Below are positions 12,601 to 25,500 of a stretch of DNA of 64,000 nt, piece after piece. The notes beneath the pieces were generated by a model. It had not been told where the DNA came from. It saw only the letters and a program-made list of their open reading frames with translations, and searched no databases. Source of the stretch: Bugulina stolonifera (lineage: Eukaryota > Bryozoa > Gymnolaemata > Cheilostomatida > Bugulidae); contig OW285188.1 of the NCBI GenBank assembly GCA_935421135.1, positions 24,219,233 through 24,283,232 on the forward strand, given 5' to 3'. Within the stretch, counting starts at the first letter, position 1. Every line of letters begins with the position of its first letter. Position numbers and translations under genes: made by a program.

Positions 12601-15600
12601 TGAAAATAGCAACATGATGGTCTTAGGACTGTTGGACATGTATAATTATAGCTACCAGCTAAGAGTTACATTGTATATTAACACTATTACTATTATATTT
12701 TATAGTTATCTTCCCTTAACATTGAGAGGAGTTGGGGTAGGTGGTCTGCAAGGTGGAGACAATACAGGGAAACAAGCGCACAAGTTCATAAATAAACGTC
12801 ACAGAGAAGCTGAGTACTGCGATTATAAGGCCCTGAAAGATGAACTGAGAAGATATCAAATGGTGGTAAGGGTCACAGATAATGAACTGTCAGAGAAACT
12901 GCAGACTATACCACACCTGACTTTAGGACAAGCAACTCTAACTGCCCAGCAATAGGAAAGCGCTAAGCAGGCCCAAGCTGTAGTCAGAGTTACTGGGATT
13001 GGAAGCAAAGCAGGTGTGATGCTATGTGGCTTAAGACAACGTACCAAGCTGATAAGAGACGCAACAGGAACACGGATACCAGACCAGATGGGCACCCTCG
13101 AACTGTGGACTGACACAGGTCATATTAGTTGTGGTAAGCATTATCATTGTTTAGCACCATCTTCTACACTAGATCAATAAAACTACCATTATTTCATCTA
13201 TAGTAATATTAGGAAATTGAACCTGGGTCACAGTGAAGCCATCTCTGCTGTGATGTTGAAAACACCTCAGTCCACACATGGTCAGTCCAGTCCAGAACAT
13301 GCCTGGCTTCATATCCACTAGCTCTACAGATTAGTGTGAAACAGTTTGCCCACTCCCCACATCTACCTCTCCTCGTCTCCAACAGTTTTCCTAAAGGAGT
13401 TACAAAGCGAATTAGAACAGCAGGTTTGAAGAAAATATTTATTTAAAAAATGCTTCAGAATTGAGATATTGGGAACAGCTGTATGAAGAAGAGAAGAAAT
13501 GAGAACTAGCTAGTTAAGGGCAATCTGCACGTCTTAGAAGACCAAACCCTCCAAAAAACAAAAAATATCATACAAACTGCACAGGCTTCTCCAGCAGAGA
13601 GCTTTTGATAAATTACCCATTTCATCTAAAGATAATTTATAGCCACAAACAAGACATACTTCAAATCTATGACAAATTATTTAACATACATGTATAAACA
13701 ATGTACTATTTAGATGAGTCCTTTCACTCCTCTCTAACTACAAATTTATGTATCAGCTTTAAATTTGATAAAACAATCTTAGTAAAATCCTTTCCGACAT
13801 GCACAACATAAAAGACTAATCTGTAATGGTATTACTTGGTGTATACAGCTTCAACTTGAATATGCTGTGTCACATCACTAGCGAGATGCATAGTAGATTT
13901 ATCACATGGAGAATTTGAACTACACCATTATGACAACTTTTGTTTAAATATTGAGAAGTGGCTGCTTGACCTATGCATAGAAATATTTATTGTAATGACT
14001 CAACTTTTGTTCCAGACTAAACCACAGAATCAAAAAAGGTACACTGATATCACTTCTAAGTTGGTAAAAAAGATTCGACAATTATGGTGGCACCTGTACC
14101 CTGCAAACAAGGTAATGCAGTATGGCTTCTTATTGATTGAAAAATGTGTGGGAAATCTCAATCTTCATGTATTGTCAAAATAATACCCAAATTATTACTG
14201 GTAAAATAGTAGGTTTTTTACCCAACAAAGTTGTTCATACCAGGGTTGTTATAGCGCGGAAACCTGGTCATGTGAGCACATTGTGTGCATCTGTACATCT
14301 CTACTCTCCCTGCTCCATATCTTTTGTCTTCTGCTGTTGGTGTTCCCATCCCAGTGTGTTGTGTCTTTCCTGTATAATGAAAAAGGCAATAAGCTAAAAG
14401 TCCATCAATATTGTTATTTTATAATTTACAGATTAATAAAGAAACATCTACATGTGCATTGCACATCAAAGTTTACCTTGACATATTTCACAGTCCGGTG
14501 CATTTACCCATCTAAAAAAATCATCTCTAAACCAATCCATCAATTCAGTGAGATAAAAATCTGCATAGTCAAACTTGGTTGAACCCTAAAACAAAATCAA
14601 ATACATGGTTTAGTATCACTCTAGACAATTCTAATCGCCAAGATCCATCAACTAAGCAAGCAGATATATTATGTTGTCTGTAGAACAGCACAAAGGTAAA
14701 AGTTTGTGATTGTTGGGTATGGATAGTTTGAAACACAATGAAGCCAACTATTTATCAAAATAAAAATATGCAACATGTTATTTTGGTATTATGGGAGTTG
14801 CTCCCACCTGTACACACACTTTAATACTGACAGCTATATCAGCTATATATAGCTTTGGGGATATACACCCTGAACAAATAACACTGCTTGAGTCTCATAA
14901 ACAGGGTGTGTGGTCTTGAATGCAACTGGAGATTTATGGAACGGATTCAACTGTTTTATTTTTAGAGCAGGACCTTTACGATTTTATTACTATTATAGGT
15001 TGGTGGCTTGTAGCCCCAATACTTGTAAGTCACTATTGTTTTCTTTTATGAGATAATTACAAAGTCTGAATTTTCAACCAATAATCACATCAGTACTATT
15101 GCTTTTCAACTTTGATTTAATTTAAATAATTGTTCTTTTTTTCATTCAGGGTACAATTAGCCAATGAATTAGCTAATAAACATGCTACAAATCTTTAGAT
15201 CAACACAAGACTATATTGGCCATTACGTCACCAACAAAATATCACCAGCAAAATATCACCAGCAAAATGTCACCAGCAAAATATCACCAGCAAAATATCA
15301 CCAGCAAAATATCACCACCGTACTGAGAAACATGTCCAGTTAATTTATTAAGCAAATTCGACTGTGATAAAAATAGCAGCCATTTAACTTGTGTATAATT
15401 CAAATGTCCTAGTATTCAACTATTTCAAAATTATTTGCTTATGAAGGTTTAACAATTCTATAACACTGGTATCTATCAGAGGAAAAGCTGTTAAGGACTC
15501 CCATCGGTGTCCTCTGGTAGCTACAAATGCTAGAGAATTATAAAAACAAACAATGTTGGAGTTTGATGTTAATTCTAAGAGCAAATATTGGAAGAGGACA

Positions 15601-16643
15601 AAAATCTCCCGCCCTTCTATCTGCCACCTGCTATGCTGGTGACTGTTTTTAATTATACTACAAAACAAGAAATAGAACATATGAAAACTAACCACATACC
15701 TCCACTTTCTTAAATTTTCGCTCAGCAGTTTTACCAAGTCGTCCCCTTGGTATACATTGGATGGCTTTAGCTTGAAGTTGCAAATCTTCATAGACAAGCA
15801 CATGATCAAAGGAAGTCCTTAGTCTATGGTAAAATTGTGCTTCTGACAACTGAAAATTGAAACCAACAGATAAATGCCTGTGAAAGTTTTATGCTACTTT
15901 ATAAATTAGTAACCCATGTATCATACTACAATGTATAATGCCACTACTGGTCAAGGATTCAGGTGTAGAACAGCAATCTCACTAACCAACAACAAGCATA
16001 CTGAAACCCGTATACTTACAGCAATATTATTTGAAAGAGCAGGAAATTTCCATTTAGGCCACTTTTCTTTATGCGAACATGGCGACTTAACAGACTGACC
16101 ATTGCTAACCTCTCCAGAACATTTGGATTCCATTTGCTTATATATTGACATCAGTTTTGACAAATCACAATCCATTGGCAAGATCAAATGCTCACCATTC
16201 CCATCCTAAAAGCATAAATATAAACAATTGATGCATAGCGTTATTATCACACATCAGAAAATTCTTCTTGCAGTTGGGAATAGTCTAAGCGAAAGACAAC
16301 TGGACTTGAGATTATTAGACATTTATCCAACAGAAATAATTTCAATGAATTAAAAGTCCATATCTAATATTTGGCCCATATCTAATATTTTATGAAGTGA
16401 GAGGCATCTGACCTCAACAAAGCCACAGGCGAAGAGACATTCCATGGCTCCATTGGCAGGTAAAAGATTATCGCACACAGCTTTACTGGACAACTTGAGT
16501 TTCCTAAACTTTTCTAACAATGGATTATCTTGTATATTCTTGAATATTCTCATCAACGTTTTCGTAGCATTGGTATATACAGTTGTACTGTTCTCATGCA
16601 ATTGCAATATAAATTGCTCTGTATCCATACCAACGCCTGCCAT
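9614..16643 (-). CDS. NGLY1: Peptide:N-glycanase (PUB - transglutaminase core - PAW)
   Basis: Twelve exons on the minus strand: 16413-16643, 16020-16205, 15700-15849, 14477-14585, 14241-14369, 13223-13390, 11557-11698, 11181-11307, 10833-11061, 10342-10464, 10006-10113, 9614-9780. They sum to 1869 nt, giving 622 aa (human 654). An N-terminal PUB domain (about 10-80) includes [17 protein letters not shown]. Zinc-type pairs CEIC (221/224) and CTQC (253/256) precede the catalytic core. The triad is Cys279 (GRCGEWANC), His306 (TDHVWTEV) and Asp323 (HCDP), with the same 27- and 17-residue spacing as in human NGLY1. The C-terminal PAW domain (about 420-620) binds mannose-rich glycans and ends in [11 protein letters not shown]. 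The enzyme removes N-glycans from misfolded glycoproteins during ERAD in the cytosol. All key residues are present, so the gene looks functional. An upstream ATG would add residues not seen in the family. Confidence 0.96.
11699..13222. other. NGLY1 intron 6 with a decayed coding-like segment
   Basis: This 1.5-kb intron separates the exon with the catalytic triad from the rest. On the plus strand, 12690-12955 reads open with ordinary amino-acid composition ([20 protein letters not shown], then [20 protein letters not shown]). After a single stop the same frame continues to about 13130. Further upstream, 12270-12400 also looks coding-like. I do not recognise the family. It is probably the remnant of a mobile element or a retrocopied gene. 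Confidence 0.4.
14586..15699. repeat. NGLY1 intron 3 with a short ~15-bp tandem repeat
   Basis: The intron is AT-rich. At about 15233-15318, words of the type atcaccagcaaaat repeat about six times with few differences. I see no coding signal in the rest. Confidence 0.6.
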
Positions 16644-17300
16644 TATCTTATGTAGAATTACTACAAAAGAAAACATGATAGATAAACAAGACCTCATAAG
16701 GTTCATGTTACATTGCATTTATTTTATTATTAGCAGCAATCACAAGCCTATACACTAGTTTATAATGATTACTACTGAAACAAGAACTGTACACAGTTCA
16801 CTAACAACACTTTTTTCAGTAAGCCACTTGTTGTAGGCTACATGTAGTTTTGAATCTTCTTATATCCTAAGGTGTCATAATTCCTGGAGGTTTGTTTTGC
16901 TATATTGTAGTCTTCTAATTCTTTGGTTTTTAGGACTTCATCATTTTATCACTGAACAATGTTGATTGATTTGATGGTTATGATTACTATAATTTAAGAT
17001 GATTAATAAATTAATAAAATCGAAATATTATATTACCGTATTTGATTTCCTCACTCAATCACTTAAACTCTACAATTACAATACCACACATGCAATGCAA
17101 CCTGAAGCTGGCATTTTGAATTTTATGGTCTTACATTGGCAGGTGCATCTATCTTTACCTCTGCTTATGCAGAATCGAGAATGAAAATAATTACAAATGC
17201 ACCATGATCGTGCCTAATCAATTCAAACAATTACAATTAAATACAATGGCCACGACAGTGACCACTCTACTGAATTAAAGAATGGGAATTATTCTTACCT
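16644..17300. other. Region upstream of NGLY1, probable promoter/5' UTR
   Basis: AT-rich sequence upstream of the NGLY1 ATG. A YAG acceptor-like site (ttttgtag) about 20 bp upstream of the ATG allows for a separate non-coding first exon. I see no clear core promoter element and no other gene. Confidence 0.35.
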
Positions 17301-17381
17301 CAATTCTTACCTCAATGAATTTAGGACACTCTAACTCTACCAAAATGGTACAAAAATAGAGGGCCTCCTATGTTTAAGATA
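17301..17381. repeat. 81-bp direct repeat, left copy
   Basis: Identical over 81 bp to 18744-18824. The two copies bracket the retrotransposon fragment, as a target-site duplication would. It begins caattcttacctcaatgaat and ends tgtttaagata. The sequence just before it (17291-17300) already repeats attcttacct. Confidence 0.85.
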
Positions 17382-18743
17382 AGGGGAAAAGACAGTGGTT
17401 TTGCAGTTTTCCAGCATTTTGCCGCTTTCAATTTTTAGATTAGGATTGTGGAGGCGCTATCCTTAGATCTCGTATGGTTCTTGGTAGAAAACTGTTGTGA
17501 TAGATATGTGATGCAGCATAGATTGAGGTAGGTTCTCCTCTTTTCGCAGCTCTTGTTAGTACAGGGAGTTAGAGGTGGAACGAGACTCGAGATTTCTCGA
17601 GTCTCGTATCGACTTGTCTTGTCTCGAAAGTCGTCTCGAGATGGCAATTAGTATTCGAGACTGGAAAAAAATAGCAGCTAATAATTTTCATTTATAATAA
17701 ATTAATAATTATAATACAATTAATTGCTAATCAACAATAAATCTATCAAATAGAAAATTATTATTCAAATTATTTAGTAATACTACCTACATGTACATTC
17801 CCAGTACTGGTTTCCTAGTAATAGCATTGCAGTTAACGCTGAGCTACTAGTCGATCACTACTAGTCATACAGAATTACTAACGACAGTCAATCACCACTC
17901 CCATAATACAATGTTATGTCCTTACCAAAAGTTGTCTACTCGTGAGATTATTTCATTAAAGGAAACATAACTCCATACTAATTTGTTAAATTAAATTATT
18001 ATTTTAGTAGTTTAGTACCCATGTACATGCAATGCAATGTAATGTACATGGAATAGGGAATACATGTGCAATATATTTCACAGCCTCCTCTTCACTTTTT
18101 TTTGAAATGCATAATGATAAAATACAGAGTTTACAGAGTAGCAATTGAAACTATTGGAGTTCTGACATGCAGATACATGTATCTAAAATTTGGCAAACTT
18201 TTTAGGAAAATTCCCTTGAATCCTAAAACCCAGTCTCGTCTCGAATTTTTTAGAAGTAGTGTCTCAAATCTCGTCTCGAATCCAAAAATGCTGTCTCGTT
18301 CCACCTCTACAGGGAGTTGACATTTGTTGTTTATGATATCACCATATGCAGAGGATAGGGCTTCATGTCTGTCTTCTTGTGAGAGAATTCTCATTAAAAG
18401 AGAGAGTCTGTGATTCTTTCTCCTGTCTTTTAATGTTTGTAGTCCAAGATCAGTACGTCCCTTTGAGACGCCATGCCGTCCTTTGATGTTTTTTACAAAT
18501 CTAATGGCTTTGTTTTGTACATGCTCCACCTCATTGCTTGTACAAGTTTCTGCTGGGTCCCACAGGACATCAGCATACTCAAGAATGGGACGGCAGAGGC
18601 TTGTGTATGCTAGTAGTTTTGCGTGTTCGGGAGGATCGTAAAGTGTATACTTAATACATCCCAATGTCTTATTCGCAGTGTTGACTTTATTGGATATATG
18701 CTTGTTGAACTTCAGGTTTGACTGTATTACTACCCCAAGATAT
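17382..18743 (-). mobile_element. 5'-truncated non-LTR retrotransposon (LINE) fragment, interrupted by a hAT element
   Basis: On the minus strand, 18318-18743 encodes the C-terminal part of a LINE reverse-transcriptase polyprotein (LGVVIQSNLKFNKHISNKV, then LCRPILEYADVLWDP). The same frame resumes at 17561 on the far side of the inserted hAT element (LTRAAKRGEPTSIYAASHIY, FLPRTIRDL) and ends at a stop at 17442-17440. The LRPILEYA..WDP and F.PRTI.DWN-like motifs are characteristic of jockey/CR1-like polymerases. The endonuclease and catalytic YADD parts are missing, so this is a dead, 5'-truncated copy. No poly(A) tail is visible at the 3' (left) end. Confidence 0.82.
17570..18309. mobile_element. 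Non-autonomous hAT-type DNA transposon (740 bp)
   Basis: Perfect 17-bp terminal inverted repeats (TAGAGGTGGAACGAGAC) bound the element. The 8-bp target duplication CAGGGAGT lies directly outside both ends (17562-17569 and 18310-18317). Subterminal regions are packed with TCTCGA/TCGAGAC words, as is common where hAT transposases bind. There is no transposase ORF. The TSD length and TIR start fit the hAT superfamily. Removing the element and one TSD copy restores the open LINE frame, which proves the nesting order. Confidence 0.88.
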
Positions 18744-18824
18744 CAATTCTTACCTCAATGAATTTAGGACACTCTAACTCTACCAAAATGGTACAAAAAT
18801 AGAGGGCCTCCTATGTTTAAGATA
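18744..18824. repeat. 81-bp direct repeat, right copy
   Basis: Identical to 17301-17381. It lies at the truncated 5' end of the LINE fragment, which starts immediately to its left. Confidence 0.85.
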
Positions 18825-19534
18825 GGTTGGTAAGATAGCTTTTTAGATATATCATATACATGAGAAAATTATACCTCTAGCTACTCAGGAGTGGGATCAG
18901 ACTACATCATGGGCTAAAAAATATTTAGGATCACTAGTGGAGCCACTTCGGGTGACTGGCAATAACGACACGACCATTACCAATAAAGTTCTTTAGCTAA
19001 AAAAATTCCACTATTTTTGCGGAAACGTAAAATACGGCGAGTGACCAGATACATCAACAAAAGATCACCATTGGATGTATTCAGACCAATAGAGGTCCGC
19101 TATTGTTACAGAATGGCCAATAGAAAGTAATAAATCTTCTGATTGGCTGGATGACAAATTATACTATTCCGATTTGCTCCGAACAATATAGCTTGAGTTT
19201 TACGAGCTCTGCAATTAACGGCTTCGTATTGCTAGTGGTCACTATTTTTAGTATAACCACCAACCACCTGGGCCTCGGTCATAGCTACAGATATAGGCAA
19301 AGGCCGAGGTTATTTAGCAATTTGATGAGCAAAGATTGGGTCATGTAAAGAGTTTATTCTATCCAGTGAGAAGAGTACCCATGTTCTATTTTGTTATCTT
19401 GTCTCAACAATACACACGTAAAGTTGGCGAATGTTTTATTTCACAGATGACTCTTGGAGGGTGTTTTATTTAACCATTTAACTTTTGTCAAGATCGTGAT
19501 CCCATATCGGTCGTGGTGCAGAAGTTATGCATAA
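18825..19534 (+). promoter_or_regulatory. SPG11 upstream region with three CCAAT boxes
   Basis: Within 60 bp lie CCAAT at 19086-19090 (gaccaatag), CCAAT at 19117-19121 (ggccaatag) and an inverted ATTGG at 19142-19146 (gattggctg). The flanks match NF-Y preferences. The spacing of about 31 and 25 bp is typical of TATA-less multi-CCAAT promoters. The SPG11 ATG follows about 390 bp downstream. Promoter use is inferred. Confidence 0.55.
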
Positions 19535-22500
19535 ATGGCTTGTAAATTGATTCAGCTTTTTGAACTGAGAGGTAAACACCCACAAATTAAGGGTTTAGGT
19601 GTAAATTCCGACTCCATAAACAAACAGAATGGGACTATTGCTCTGCAGTCCTCTACTCGAATTCACTTCATAAGGCTAAGCATTGGTTTTCTGGACACTC
19701 AAACTTCAGTCAGAGGTGAAGATAGATCATTGGCTGGTGTATCTTTCAGCGGTGAAATTAACAGGTAGGTTTGCATTTTTTACCTTTAATTCAGCAATCA
19801 CCTGACCTGTAATAATAATCGCGTAAATAACACAACAAGATGAGGCCACTTTAGTACTTGGAAAATCTAACACTAACTCAAAGGAACTCTAAAACTCACA
19901 TAGTTTGGCTACAGGCCACTCTCTCTCATAAGTGATTTTGTCCTCCCTCCAGCAGAGTGTTAGGCTAGGTGTAAGTATAAGTAACTTTGCTTTCTTGCTT
20001 TGGTCACATGTTGTGCGGCTGTCTCCCAGCTACTCAGCCGGACACAGCAATATTCTCCCAGCCATGTAACACTTGCACCATGATAACTTAACTAAAATCA
20101 TGTCTCGGTCCTCAGATTTATCCCAGGCCTTGCAGTTAGCTCACTTGTTATGGTTTAATGTTTCTACAGTTAGGCTATGTACCGTGGAACACTTCGAGAG
20201 GTCTCTGATGCTTCCACGTATCATGATCGATTTGTTCCAAGTAATTGAATATTCTGTTTTGTTCTCCAGTCACATGTGGAATGATGCACCTGCTAAAAAT
20301 GAAAGTGATGGCTCCTCTGCTTCAATTGCGTTATCTCAACAAACAGGAAATCTGAGTATCTACAAAATAATGGGTTTCAATTCAACTTGTACGACTGAAC
20401 TTCATCGTCTTACGTTGAAAGGCTTGATCAGGGAATATAAAGCCAGCATTGGTAATAAGTTGTAGCCTACATTGCAATCTAATCGTAGTTCCATAATAGT
20501 TACCAAGTTTATGACTTAGTAGCTTTTGGACCAAGAAATAGTATTTCTTCAATGCAAGCATAGCCAAAATACCATTTTACTAGGATTACAGGATGTTGTC
20601 TCAACATAGTCCTATGCATGTATATTGTAGATGTCCCTGTTAGTGAGTCCCAAGTACTAAATTTCAACTTGGATCTGCTTACTGTGCTCATAGACAAGAT
20701 ACTGATTGTGCAGTTAAGAGTTCATGAAACCAAGCCATGGCAGATCGTATATACTATCCCCTGCCCCCACCAAATGCTTTCTGCATCTACAACTGGGTCT
20801 ATCATATACCTGCTTGATAGCGACCATTCTACATGTATCCTTTATTTGATGTTTGCTATCAACTGAGGTTGTCCACTTTGAATGTTAAGTATATAATATC
20901 TGTGTGAAAGTAGCCTACGGTGCAATAAAAGGCTACGTAGTAATCTTCTCATTTTAAGTCTGCTTGCCGTGTAATTTGGATGTTAGGCTCTAATTCCCAA
21001 TTCGTGTTACAAAGTGTATGGTTGTAAAACTTACAAACTAGTTGCATGAAATCAGTTGTTATTGACATTCCTTTATTGCAATCAAAAGTACTTTACTGCC
21101 TAAAGACTGGTGAATTTCTCGCTGTGATCAAGAGGCAGGAAGGAAAGAATTGGACTAGCTGCCAGTAAGTTTTTATCTCTGCTATTTATTGCACTCCGCC
21201 AACGCTAGGCTCATGAGTTACAGGATATGCTGACATTTTTGTTTGGTATTGAATCTCCCTCCATTTGCAGGTTGACTACCAACTACATGCACATGATATT
21301 CCAGAATGATACTGGTCAGCTTTACTGTTACAATCTTGATCTATACTTTCAAGCCAATCCGTTGCTGCTAAGTGGGTACAACCCCTCGCAATCCACAGGT
21401 TCGTAAACTCTCTATTTAGTCCTCACCTGTCCTGACAATTTTCCAACAACATGTCTGTGGTTCTTGCACAAGTAAATGGTACCAGTTCTAAAGATATTAT
21501 TTTTCGCTGTGCTGCTGATTTTATTATGCTTGCCTTTAGATGTTACTAATGTATTGTCATTCTAAACTAATAAACTTAATATTTCAGTATTGTCTGCTGT
21601 TGGCTGTAATTGTTATCCTAGTAGCAGAAGTATTGACATGAGTTAGCAGAGACTCGTCAGCTACTTGTAGTTATATAATTATTGTAGAACAAGATTCTAG
21701 TGGGTCTCACTGGTATAACAAGTTGGGAATATCAGGTGCTGCAGTTTCCTCAGGAAAGGCTAGTTCACATAGCTCCAAAATATTCACTAAGGTACGTGTA
21801 CCCATACCACAGCACTAGAGCGTATTTATACTGCTATATGTTACTTGCATAATAGTATATTCTTTAATTAAGTTTGAGCGATAGTACCTTTATTCAAATT
21901 CGATTTTGTTTCCATAATTTACCCTCAAAGTTAGTGTCAAACCTCTTCTATTTCAGTGATCACTTCGTGCAATGAAATCGCTTTGTCACACATATGTATG
22001 TCTAATACTGTATGTAGGCCTACTGTATGTACTGTAGTGTACTGTATGTACTGTAGTGTGCTGTATGTACTGTATGTGCTGTATGTACTGTAGTGTACTG
22101 TATGTACTGTAGTGTACCGTATGTACTGTAGTGTACTGTATGTACTGTAGTGTGCTGTATGTACTGTAGTGTACTGTATGTACTGTATGTACTGTATGTA
22201 CTGTATGTACTGTAGTGTACTGTATGTACTGTAGTGTGCTGTATGTACTGTATGTACTGTAGTGTACTGCATGTACTGTAGTGTACTGTAGTGTACTGTA
22301 TGTACTGTAGTGTACTGATGATTCTCTTACAGATACCATTCAGTGGTGATTGTCTCCTCTACAGAGTGTCATCTGAGTATGCCACTGCGCAGTGCCATCA
22401 CAAGGGCTCTATAAGAGTCTGCACATACAATATTGAAACTGATCACACTGAGCAAGTAGAGTAAGTGCACATACATTATAACTATCTATCAAGTTTATCT

Positions 22501-25500
22501 CGTATTTGCAACTATTAGATGTTCCATTACAGTGTATGTAGCAATTTATAGTACTGTTAATACGTGGTATTGGTGCAGTATTTAGTTTATGATCTTATAA
22601 AGTAGCTCATTATTATTGCAGGGTGGATGCAGAGAAAACCATAGTGCTGTCCGATATAGACACAATTCCCCACATTGTAATTGGTGATAACGAGGTGTCA
22701 GCTCTCTTTATTGGTCACTGCCACAAGTTTTACACTCAGGTGAGCATTGTCAGTCTAGCTGACACACTAGTTGCTTGTCTTTGTAGTTTGAAGCTTTCAC
22801 ACATGTCTGTTTTTTAAATCAACCTGCATTGGTTCTGTTATACTTGTTTAGGGAGACATAAAAACCGGTCTGCTAGAGGCAGTGGCTGATAGAAACCGTT
22901 GGAACAAGCAGACTTCCTCTTACAGCATACAGAACTTGAAGAGAGCATTAGAGGTCAGGAAACTTGACTTTGTACTCGAGTTTATCAAAGCTAAAAGCTC
23001 ATGTAAGTAAAGACATAGTTTTATGCTCTTATCCTGTGAGCAGATTTACTCTGTTTGACAAGAGCAAATAGTAGTAATTTTGCCTAATTTAGCCGTGTTA
23101 TTACTACATTGGATATGTACATGGATATGCACATTAACTTTGTGGGTTTATTCTATTATTCAGATGTACATGTACTATACAGTCATCATATGGTTTGCCG
23201 TAATTCTATTAAATCTTTATTACATGCTACATGTATTTATGTTATCAAGTTATTGAGGATATCATGAGGTCACCACCAATAGATAACAGAGCTGAGTTTA
23301 AGCAAATGTGTGAGCTGACACACAGTGCTGCTTCGACCTACATAGCTCACTCCACCACCAGAGCATTTGCTCAGCAGATTTCTGAGGCTATGGTTAGCTT
23401 CCTTAAAGGTACATAAGTTCTTACATTTATATTTATTATTTCTCATTACTTATTTATTCCATGTAATTAACAACTTGAAAATAGAACATGTTCTGGTTTC
23501 AGGAATTGTCTGCTCATGCTTGGGGAAACAGTTTTATTTGTAATAATCGTACAATTTATATTCTTACCAAAGTTTCCATGTGCCATATGCTGTATTATAT
23601 GCATGTAGAATAGTATAATAATTCTTGACTGTCATAATTGCGAATATGACATTTTCCTTACTACAGTCAATCCCATATACATATACATGTACATGTACAT
23701 GTACGTGTACTTGTATATGATAAGCTATTACTGTTGTCTGCGAGCAGAACAAGAGAGACGAGGTATCAGTATTTTGAATAACATGCTGATGGCGGAGAAC
23801 ACAGAGAAGAAGGGGTTGATGGAAACTCTACTAGAAAAGCTTTCAGACCATAAAATGTCTTTCACACAAGTCTCCCAGCTCAAAAAGAAATCTAAAAAGT
23901 AAAGTTATAATTACCCAACAAAATTAAGTAGTTGCATCTTTGGATGATGCTATATGTTTGTATAACTACTATTACACATGCAGTGGTGGTAATTTAGTAT
24001 AGCGTACTATTATGTGTACATTGTGTTACCATCAGAGTGTGTTTGTTAACAGAGCCGACTCGAGCTACAAGACAAAGAGCAGAGATAGTAGAAAAACTAC
24101 TTCAAGTTCTAAGCTCCCTGCTGTTCTGAACGATGACTTGGTTAGGAAATGGGACAGTCTCAGCAGCAAGGTACGCTCAACTATGTATTGTATGGTGATC
24201 CATATAGTATGTCCCTGAATAGTAATACTCCATGCTGCATACTGACATACTGCATACTACCACATTGCATACTTCCATACTACATATACATGCTACCTAA
24301 CAGCAATATAGTACTATAGTAATATAGTAATGTAGTAATATATAATGTATAATATAGTAATATAGTAATAGGTCTCTGCTATTACTCCATGTAATGCTGT
24401 ATATTATATAATAACTTGTAGTTATATAATTGTTATAGGAGCTCATTGGAGATGGCATTCTAATGGGAGACATCTCCATACTGCAAGCTTACTTTACGTT
24501 TAGCAATAGACAAGCAGAGGCATCATGGGATGTCATAGTCAAAACTGGCCTACAATGTGTCTTGGATGAGTTGGAGATGAGGAACTGGCCCACTGCATGC
24601 CAGATCCTCAAGAATATGGTGAGAGTCGGTGTGAGGCCTCTGCTATCCCCTCCCAATATAATCAGAGGAGTCTAGGCTATTACCTCCTGCATAATTATTA
24701 TTAACTCAATGACCGCAAATTTGTTTTTGAGCCCGTTTCAGTTTGATCAGGTATCTTCATAATTACAAGTTAAAAAACTTTAGTTTACCTAAACATTCTA
24801 CATGTTGTTTTACATACATGTAGTGGTGTAGTTTCACCTTCGTTGATGAATACAATATACAACGCATGTATGAAGTGTAGTATTTGTCTCTTCTCTCAGG
24901 GATTTGGGGTGTTCACCAAGTTGTCTCAGATAGCCATATACACCACAGACAAAAGCCTTAGGAACTACCTGGTTGAGCAGCTCAAGATGGAAGGTGAATT
25001 TACCGAATCTGAAAAGCAAGCTATTCAGTTTTCAGCAGAATTTGATTCTCTCCACCCTTGTCCTTCATTTCAGCAGGCAGTTGCCGAGGGACGGAGGTAA
25101 AACATCTATTTGTTTGACATGCAGTGTAGCATGTTAGTCTCTGTTGTAGGTTCATAGAATGTTTTTCACCAATAAAATTCCTTCTGTGCTAATTCCTGCT
25201 ATAATGTCTCGTGAACATGGGAGAATAAGTGATAGTTATGAGCAGGAAAGTTATGAACGGAATCGAATCCAAGTTACTCTAGTCAAAGCAACCTCATCCA
25301 TATTATATCAAACATTCACTATGTTCAACAGTGCTACTGATTTTGTTGCAGTGGGCTATACAAAGATTTCCCAGTCTCAGATATCTTCATGGTTAGTAAG
25401 CTATGTGGCGAGATTGGAGTTGTCCCTCCAGCTACCGAGTGTGGGAAATCTCGATGGTATTCCCACTATATGTTGGATTGGATGACTCACTTTATACCGA

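Noticed and set aside
20073..20269. 5' part of the ORF 20073-20465 as coding
   Set aside because: Only 20270-20451 fits the SPG11 frame and similarity; the upstream part is intron read-through before a good CAG acceptor.
25142..25351. Earlier acceptor for SPG11 exon 15 at about 25150
   Set aside because: Splicing there meets a stop after about 14 codons; the acceptor at 25351 keeps the frame and the similarity (YSHYMLDWMTHFI).
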